A stretch of DNA of 64,000 nt from positions 13,221,001 through 13,285,000 of the forward strand of contig JASXTE010000016.1 of NCBI GenBank assembly GCA_030280995.1, read 5' to 3'. A program made the position numbers and the translations under genes. Below are positions 58,096 through 64,000 of the stretch, one piece after another. Source of the stretch: Hemileia vastatrix (taxonomy: Eukaryota > Basidiomycota > Pucciniomycetes > Pucciniales > Zaghouaniaceae). The notes beneath the pieces were generated by a model. That model searched no databases and had not been told where the DNA came from. It worked only from the letters and a program-made list of their open reading frames with translations. The stretch's first letter is position 1, and every line of letters starts with the position of its first letter.

Positions 58096-58907
58096 TTTCA
58101 CTGGACGACCTACGCACAAGGTCAAGGGTGTTCCTGGGAAGTGAGATGGAGGGAGGATTTTAGAAACTTCTTCGATGCACAGAGGAAATGTTCAAGGAAG
58201 TGATTTGAAGGTGACTCAAAGGAAGAGCTACTGCTTTGAGATATGTTTGAGAAGAATTCTAATATAATTTAAAGGTAATATTAAAATTCTTAAGATCTCA
58301 CAAAGGGTTGGAAACACAATAATCAAAGATTTAGGATTTAGAAATGATTACTGAGAAAATAAGGAAAGATACAATAATAATGATTTAACCTAAAGCTTTA
58401 CCACTATTAACTATATATATGTTTTATAATTTAAGTCTAAAGAATTTCAAACCAAAAACCCAACCCCTTTTGTATCCCTTTACTCCTCCTTGCATTGACC
58501 TCATACCCATCCACTATTCTGCACACCACAGACCATTAAAAAATACACCCATTACACCTGGACCCTCCTCACTAACATCCGTCAACCCTTTAATCCTCCA
58601 CTAACCATTCTTTCCATGCTCAATACCCCTTTTAATAATTCACAGACATTTAATAAACCTTTTAGCAGACTATTACATTGACTATTGCTCTGTGCGTCGC
58701 TTATTGAGGAAAAGACTGAGACACACTATTGAGAGATTGACTAATTTAGATTTAGATTTTAGACTAACGCGGTTGAATAGTGAGTACACAAAGGAAAGTC
58801 ACAGTTGCTATGTAGAATTGGTTTCTGCGCTTCGACTATTGATTTAGACCTCTGTATTATTGATTTAATGAGCTTCTTTTGCCTCGAGTGTCACGTGGCG
58901 CATGACA
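58096..58907 (-). repeat. 5' LTR of family C
   Basis: 812 bp. The element-strand start TGTCATGCGCCACGTGACAC is at 58907. About a quarter of its differences from the 3' LTR are CpG versus TpG/CpA pairs. Confidence 0.92.
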
Positions 58908-58964
58908 CCAACCCTTTCTCTTAATTTGGTTGAACCCTAGTATTGGTTTCTTTTCACAGTTTTT

Positions 58965-59251
58965 ATTCCTTTATGACTTTAAACTGGAATTTCCTTTGGT
59001 TTTCAAGTGCTGGACTCTTCACTTTTATTGGTTTTGGTTTATAGTGTTGGATGTTGTGTTTTTGTTAGAAGGTACCCAGGGGGGGCTTCTAGATTTTATT
59101 TTGGCAAGTGTGGGGGTAACTGATGAGCTGGCTGCTCTGTAGAGCAGTTACCCCATAATTTCTGTTTCAATCCTTTGTTTTTTTTTCTAGTTGAATTCTA
59201 GTGTTGTTTTTTTGTGATTCAGGTTTTTAGTCCTCTATGACTTTATACTGG
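58965..59251 (+). repeat. Motifs H and M, B2 set 1
   Basis: H copies at 58965 and 59229 (stem AGTC/GACT in the second). M arms are GGGGTAACTG (59113-59122) and CAGTTACCCC (59145-59154), with an inner TGCTCT/AGAGCA pairing. Confidence 0.85.
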
Positions 59252-59290
59252 ATTGCCTTGGATGTCTTTTGGTAATTTTGGATTGGTGGT

Positions 59291-59803
59291 GGATCACTGG
59301 TGGTCTCCCATCATTTTCACATATAGGAGGGAGCCCACCCAGTGATCATTTCTATGGACTGGACTTTCTCCTACTGGACCTTCTCTTAATCTGGACCATC
59401 CATAGAGCTGGACTTTTGTTGATTTTTTAGTTATGATTTTGCTAGATAGTAGTTTCAGATTATTTTCTTTTTTCTCTTTTTTTCTTTCATTTTTTATGGG
59501 GGTTATTAAAATTATAAAATCAAAAATATAGGGTGTTACCACATCAGGGTCACCTGGATGTGGGCAAGTATTGGTGGGGAAAGGCTCATCAATTGGCCAG
59601 GCAACGCTATTTTATCATTTTATTTTATTTTATTTTTATTTTTCATTAATGCCATTTTTCTATTTTCTTATTCTCATAATTACTCTTAATTTATGTTTCT
59701 TATTTCAAATCATTTAAATTATTTAAGGTGTATCCACATCAAGGTGCACTTGGATGTGGGCAAGGTATCAGGGGATCAGCTCATCAATTGGCTGGGGGAT
59801 ACC
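59291..59803 (+). repeat. Modules P and Q in B2
   Basis: P: GATCACTGG/CCCAGTGATC arms with TGG/CCA and CTCCC/GGGAG inside (59292-59348). Q copies at 59536 and 59731, each with CCACATC/GATGTGG. The second also has GGTATC (59764) and GATACC (59798). Confidence 0.8.
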
Positions 59804-59888
59804 ATTTGTAAAAAAAAAAAATTAGAGTTTATAGTTATTAATTTTATTTATTTATTTATTATTATGTTTTTAATCTTTTTGCAGGAGC

Positions 59889-61424
59889 TCAATGTCTGGA
59901 TGATGAAGTTTCTGGAGGCTGGTCCAGATTATGATGTCGTTTTTGTTTTTTGTTGGCGTTGTGGGAAGCACTGTGTTCTTTGAAGTACATCTTGCTGGAG
60001 AGATTATATGGATTATAATGGGAAAGAATGGGTTTGGATGGAAGTTCAGAAGAGGAAGAGGAAGAGGCAGGAATGGATTGTTGGAAGGTGTGCTTCATGA
60101 TCCTAGACCTCTTCCAGTGGTTGTCCAATAGTTGTTTCCCCAAGGTTTTCTCAAATTCATTTAAAGGTCCATGGAGGGCAAAGGCTTTCAGCATGTTTGA
60201 ACACATGGTGCTGAGGTGTTGTTTCATGTCTCCATAATCCAGGGTCAAAGAAGTTTCTAGAGGTTTTCCAACTCCAATAGTAGATTCAGGAGGAGGGGTG
60301 CCAACTAGACATGAAGAATTGGATCAGTAATTATTTTTGTTGAAGAAATTGGATGAATTAATGTGGTACTTACAGATTGGAAGCTCATCAAATTTGTAAG
60401 CAGCCAGAATTTAAACTTCTGAAGATTTTGGAATGGTGATAGTAGGTGGATCAATCAGGGAAAGATATGGATTCTCTTGGTCTTCCTCTGAAAGGTTTTG
60501 AGAATGTGAACTAGGAGGCTGATGTTCCTGGGGTCAAGTTGGAGTAGCAGGCCTGTTGTTGCTGTTGTTAATATTTCTGCTTGATTCAGTTGGATGGGGT
60601 GCTGGTGATGGAGTACCAGGGTTGTTATAAGATGGGGCAGGAGAGGGTGATCTGGAAGCAGATTGATCTCATCTGGATGGAGCCTTTGAAGGAATGGAAG
60701 TTTCAGAAGAATAGTTGGCTGACAGAGGAGAGGTGTAGTTTTGTTTCCTTAACTGGGGGAAAAGTTGTTGTTTTGGTGCAGTTTTGGGTGCTCTGGTGTC
60801 TTCCTGGGGTCCTCTTGTAGGTCTCCAAGAAGTTTGGGAAATTTTGGAGTTTTTGGACCTTAGGAGGTTGGCTGCATTGCTCTGGGAGCAGTGGGAGGTG
60901 GCTGCGTGGAGTTGTTTTTGTTGGTTGGAGGAATTTGGCTGTTTTCTGGTTGTTTTTGGAGGTTTTGAGCCTGATTTTCAATGTCTAGTGAGGCGGGCGG
61001 GCTGCCTGGATGCAGTCTAGCAGCCTAGGAGCTGATTTTGAAGCTTTTTGGAGCTAATTTAGCAGAGATAAAGGCTGTTTCTTGGGAAGTTAAAGCAGGC
61101 CTTTTTGGGAGAGTTCCGGGATCTTCTGGATGGTGCTGAGGATAAAGATGAAGAGGCTGGATTAAGCTCTGGGGATCTGGTAGGGGATCTTGAGAGGTAT
61201 TTATGAGAAGATGAAGGAGGAGGAATAGGTTAGTTGGAATCTCTGTCACATTTCTTCTTTTTGGAGTAGCAAGAATCACAGGCCCTGTTGTAGAATCTGA
61301 CTTCAGGAGTTGGAAGAGTGAATGTGCAAGGTCTGCACATGTGGATGCACTGCTTGCAGGCATAGTCCTTGGGAGCAGTGAAGCAAGGATGATTGGATGG
61401 GTCAACATCAGGGGATCCAGACAT
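59889..61424 (-). pseudogene. Antisense accessory gene with Zn2Cys6-like module, family B
   Basis: Opposite strand to pol, between pol and the 3' LTR. ATG at 61424 (MSGSPDVDPSNHPCFTAPKD). The module is CKQCIHMCRPC and CDSCYSKKKKC, spacing C-x2-C-x6-C-x15-C-x2-C-x6-C, with the Lys-rich second half typical of DNA-binding zinc clusters. The frame stops at 61230, and the overlapping frame continues Pro-rich to 61025. Pro/Lys-rich segments follow to 60703, then a helical C-terminal part (60248-59889, MKQHLSTMCSNMLKAFALHG) with a basic NKKQKRHH patch. Introns are likely but not fixed. No intact full-length frame is visible. The shared module and position with 49783-50798 make it a homologous accessory gene. 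Confidence 0.6.
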
Positions 61425-61576
61425 GATCTGTGGTGAGAAAAGATGATGGAAAGAGATAAGAAGGAAATTTTTGTCAGTGATGTGTAGATGATGAAGTGAA
61501 GGTGGAAGTTCACCAGGTTGTCTCTAGGTGTATTCTGTATGAAATCGGCTGGGTCTATTTTATGCAAAATTCTGTT

Positions 61577-62000
61577 AGTCCATCAAGACTCTAAACTGAA
61601 AAATCTATGGTTTCAAGAATAGTCCATCAAGACTTTAAACTGAACACTGTGTTAGTCCCCCAAGACTTTAAACTGAGTATTGTTTGATGGTGTAGTCCCC
61701 CAAGACTATAAACTGGTGAATGGGTTTTTGTTGTTGGAATGGGTTAGAAATATTGGCAGAGGGTATCCACAGGGGGAGCCTCTGAATTTAGCAAAGGTAA
61801 GTTTGTGGGTAATTGATGGGCTGGCAGCTCTATTCACAATGACCCCAGAATGTTAGTTTTTTCTCTGTGTCTTAATGTGGTTGATCTCTGGTTCTGGGTT
61901 TATGATTTAGGTTTTTGAGTCCCCCAAGACTTTAAACTGAGGGTTTTTGAGTCCCCCAAGACTATAAAGTGAGGATGGTTGTCCAAGACTTAAAACTGAG
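61577..62000 (+). repeat. Motifs H and M, B2 set 2
   Basis: Seven H copies (61577, 61621, 61654, 61694, 61918, 61950, 61981), mostly stem AGTC/GACT with loop CCATCAA or CCCCCAA type and tail TAAACTGA/G. M arms TGGGTAATTG (61806-61815) and CAATGACCCC (61837-61846), one mismatch. They lie upstream of the antisense ATG at 61424. Confidence 0.85.
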
Positions 62001-62318
62001 GGTTGTTTTTGGTTACATCCTATAGAGGGTGTGTTCAATTTTTCTTTTCTGAATCAAACTCAAGTACTAGTGGAATTACAGAGGGAATCAAGAGATGAAA
62101 TGAAGTGTTCAGAATTAGCCTTGAACTGGTGAATGAGGTGTCTTCTGTTCTCAATGTCCTGTGGATCTCTTAGGAGTGGATTGGAAGTAGTTTAGCAGAA
62201 GGTGTTTCTGTTGAGATGTGTGTTTTTGGAACTTGGCCTTAGTTGTGGGCAAGTGGTTTGGTGTTTTTGGTTCAATGGATCCTACATTGTTATCATCACT
62301 GTCAGAAGATGAAGTAAC

Positions 62319-62729
62319 TTAGAAGTCATCAGTTTTATAAAGTGTAAAGAAGAAATGGAAGCTTTTGTCATCAGATGGACCAGAGATTGTGGAACTTGTT
62401 GTTTTAGTGGTTTTGGCACTCTTCTGGGAAGGGTGTACCTTTTTGATTAATCTGGGAGATAAGATGGATTGCCCAGATCTTTTGGTGCTGGTAGAAGATG
62501 GACCAGGTTGAGGTGGAGGTGAAGCTGTTGCAGAAGATAATGGACCAGGTCTGTAGTAGGTCTTCTTTCTGGATTGGCAGACATTGTAGGACGTTCTGTA
62601 TGGATGGACAGGAGGTGTGATGGTGCAGATTAGATTATTGTCAATGCAGTATTGGAAAGGACCCATTTCAGAGGTAGATTTGGGAAGAAGGTTGAACATG
62701 GTGGTTTGATGAAGAAATAATGTGGACAT
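62319..62729 (-). pseudogene. Degraded second Zn2Cys6-like ORF, family B
   Basis: 136 residues, MSTLFLHQTTMFNLLPKSTS. The zinc module is recognisable by position (PFQYCIDNNLIC and YNVCQSRKKTYY) but the first, fourth and sixth Cys of the pattern are Gln/Phe or Tyr, so it cannot form a six-Cys cluster. A Ser/Pro-rich basic tail follows. It is probably a duplicated relative of 61424-59889, lying between the last H copies and the purine tract. It could also be an upstream exon of the same antisense gene. Confidence 0.5.
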
Positions 62730-62747
62730 TCTGAATTGGAGGGAGGA

Positions 62748-63197
62748 TGTGGTCTTCCAACATTGGCAGGGGTCTTTGTTGTGTTGTTTGGCGCTGTTTG
62801 TGCATGTCTTAATTGGAATCTGTTGAAGAATCAGGTATTTTTCTGGTTTTATTCCGTGAATATTGGGACTGCGGGTATGTGGGTACTATCATTGGATAGC
62901 CCCGGTTTTTCTCTATATTTCATGTCCTGATAATATTTTTCATATTCTAAGTTTTAAGGGGTCATTTCCTCATTCTTCAGTTACAAAAGATAGATGTTTA
63001 ATTTTGTTTTTTGTGTTTTACCGGCTAACCTTATGTCTTAGGGTTAAGTACTTAGTACCATTGGATAGGGCTAATTTAGCTCTATATTTCATGTCTCAAT
63101 GTCGTTATAGCGTAATTCTGTGTTTTAAGGGTTTTAGTAGTTGTAGTGAATTTTTCTAAGTAGATTAGGTGTTTTTATTGGTTTTCTGGCTTCAGGG
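62748..63197 (+). repeat. 3' LTR start of B2 (repeat R3)
   Basis: Starts TGTGGTCTTCC after GGAGGGAGGA. Matches 43181-42700 inverted. The right boundary is uncertain. Confidence 0.6.
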
Positions 63198-63247
63198 AGG
63201 CCGGTCCACTTCAGGCAGCACCTCCAATGTCGGGCGGCCCACCCGCC

Positions 63248-63838
63248 TCTGTTTTAGAAGTTTGGGGAGCATTTCTGGAGGGTTTTCTATTCAATTTGGC
63301 TGGTACAGGCGCCAAATTTGTTGGTGTGCATGGGCTCTTAGATAGTGGTCTGTGTGTACATAGTGAATAAGACAGTTTGGGGCAACTTTAATTATCATAC
63401 AACCATCCGGAGGTGATATCCTTGTTCCTCACTCAGTTTTCACTGTTTTTGGCCACAATGGGCTGTGTTTGTTGCAAGTTTAGTTCTTCATTTAACTCAA
63501 CTTTGGCAACAGGTTCTCTGGTATAGTCTTGCAAGCTATATCAAGTATTATTGCTGTCTCTGGTGTGGATTTGCAGCCTACATCAAATATCTTTGCTTTC
63601 TCTGGTGTGGACATTGGTCTACATTTCAGATCTTTGGTCTGGTAGTCTGTCTGTGGTCTACTTTCTTGGCTCAAAAAGCAGTCAAGTGTGTTGAAAAAGG
63701 ACTTTAGCAAACAGGAACCAACTTACTCTAGCAAGTAAATCTCACTCTATTTTTCTAAAGGGACAGAGGATTTTCTCTCTGATTTTTCTCCAACTCCCTT
63801 GGTCAAGGCCTATAGCTAGTACTATAGGATTGTCTACA
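63248..63838 (+). repeat. Dispersed repeat R1, second copy
   Basis: Matches 41535-42133 on the same strand with scattered substitutions. It ends at TTGTCTACA, where a different repeat begins. Confidence 0.8.
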
Positions 63839-64000
63839 ACATAAAATAGCTTTAATAGTCAGTTGTCTAGAATATTTTAAGGGTCCTAAATGAATACTGT
63901 AGTACAAATTAAATAATTAATATTAAGATATAATCCAATATTAGGGTCTCAGTAAATTTAATCTAACTAAATATATATGGGTTACAATCTTATAGTTGGC
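63839..64000. repeat. Fragment like the family D LTR start
   Basis: Shares TCAGTTGTCTAGAA, GGTCCTA, ATGAATACTGTAGTAC and AGGGTCTCAGTAA with 52925-53050. Cut by the window edge. Confidence 0.6.

Larger units (their letters stand above)
48936..58907 (-). mobile_element. Ty3/gypsy chromovirus, family C, complete with TSD
   Basis: Both LTRs are 812 bp (58096-58907 is the 5' LTR, 48936-49747 the 3' LTR in element orientation) with TGTCA/TGACA-type ends. The flanks carry the 5-bp duplication CCAAC (48931-48935 and 58908-58912). Internal order on the minus strand: Gag, protease, RT, RNase H, integrase, chromodomain. Between pol and the 3' LTR sits an extra gene on the opposite strand. A solo LTR interrupts the integrase. 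Roughly 45 differences by eye between the two LTRs (about 5-6 percent) point to an old insertion. Confidence 0.93.
58908..62747 (+). mobile_element. Family B copy B2, 3' region after the insertion
   Basis: Resumes at CCAAC. Order: motif H (58965), module M (59069-59160), H (59229), P (59291-59350), Q twice (59536, 59731), antisense gene (61424-59889), four H copies (61577, 61621, 61654, 61694), M (61754-61850), three H copies (61918, 61950, 61981), a second antisense ORF (62729-62319) and a purine tract (62735-62747). The H-M-H-P-Q order is the same as in B1. Confidence 0.85.

Noticed and set aside
60028..60237. Plus-strand ORFs at 59931-60237 and 60581-61020
   Set aside because: They are shadows of the antisense accessory gene; the minus strand carries the recognisable six-Cys module.

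Overview
The window looks like a transposon-dominated, AT-rich stretch of a basidiomycete fungal genome, most likely a rust (Pucciniales). The reasons are the low GC content, fungal-type short introns, a Tet-like 2-oxoglutarate dioxygenase gene of the kind common in basidiomycetes, chromodomain-bearing Ty3/gypsy elements, and one Gag (56.8-58.0 kb) that resembles, from memory only, Gags of gypsy elements in rust genomes such as Austropuccinia. No database search was possible.

Layout. (1) 1-15.1 kb: two head-to-head copies of gypsy family A (A1 on the minus strand, cut by the window edge; A2 on the plus strand, 7918-15107). Between them lie tandem repeats and a foldback TIR element (7350-7912). 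(2) 15.1-22.7 kb: nearly gene-free AT-rich DNA with one complete TIR MITE (20445-21275, TSD TAA) and other termini of the same kind. (3) 22.7-29.7 kb: the only apparent host-type genes. A cluster of about 13 different hairpins (22733-23436) precedes a damaged Tet-like dioxygenase gene (24481-26392). A six-exon gene of unknown function (27192-29623, minus) faces it. (4) 30.6-32.6 kb: about 20 copies of a palindrome centred on CGATCG, set in a near-perfect long inverted repeat. (5) 32.7-42.4 kb: a truncated MITE end fused to a 5'-truncated family B gypsy element (protease, linker, Pol) with a long structured 3' region. (6) 42.4-46.9 kb: a probable gag-remnant element and AT-rich tandem repeats. 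(7) 46.9-64 kb: a truncated LTR of family A joined to a second family B copy. That copy was split by a complete family C chromovirus (48936-58907, minus, 812-bp LTRs, TSD CCAAC), which was itself hit by a 1.5-kb solo LTR (52894-54399, TSD GTAGG).

Most notable. First, family B carries about 39 dispersed copies of a short stem-loop motif. It has a 4-5 bp stem, a 6-nt loop and a constant TAAACTGG tail. The stem covaries (AGTC:GACT, GGTC:GACC, CCTC:GAGG), and the motif occurs in-frame in the coding region and in the 3' noncoding region, interleaved with three other foldable modules in conserved order. Second, both family C and the second family B copy hold an antisense gene between pol and the 3' LTR that encodes a six-cysteine, Zn2Cys6-like module. 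Third, the window is rich in palindrome and hairpin arrays. Differences between repeat copies include many CpG-to-TpG/CpA changes, which fits cytosine methylation and is of interest next to a Tet-like gene.

Almost every transposon ORF carries stops or frameshifts. Coordinates of broken genes are therefore approximate, and exon models were made by hand from splice consensus and frame.
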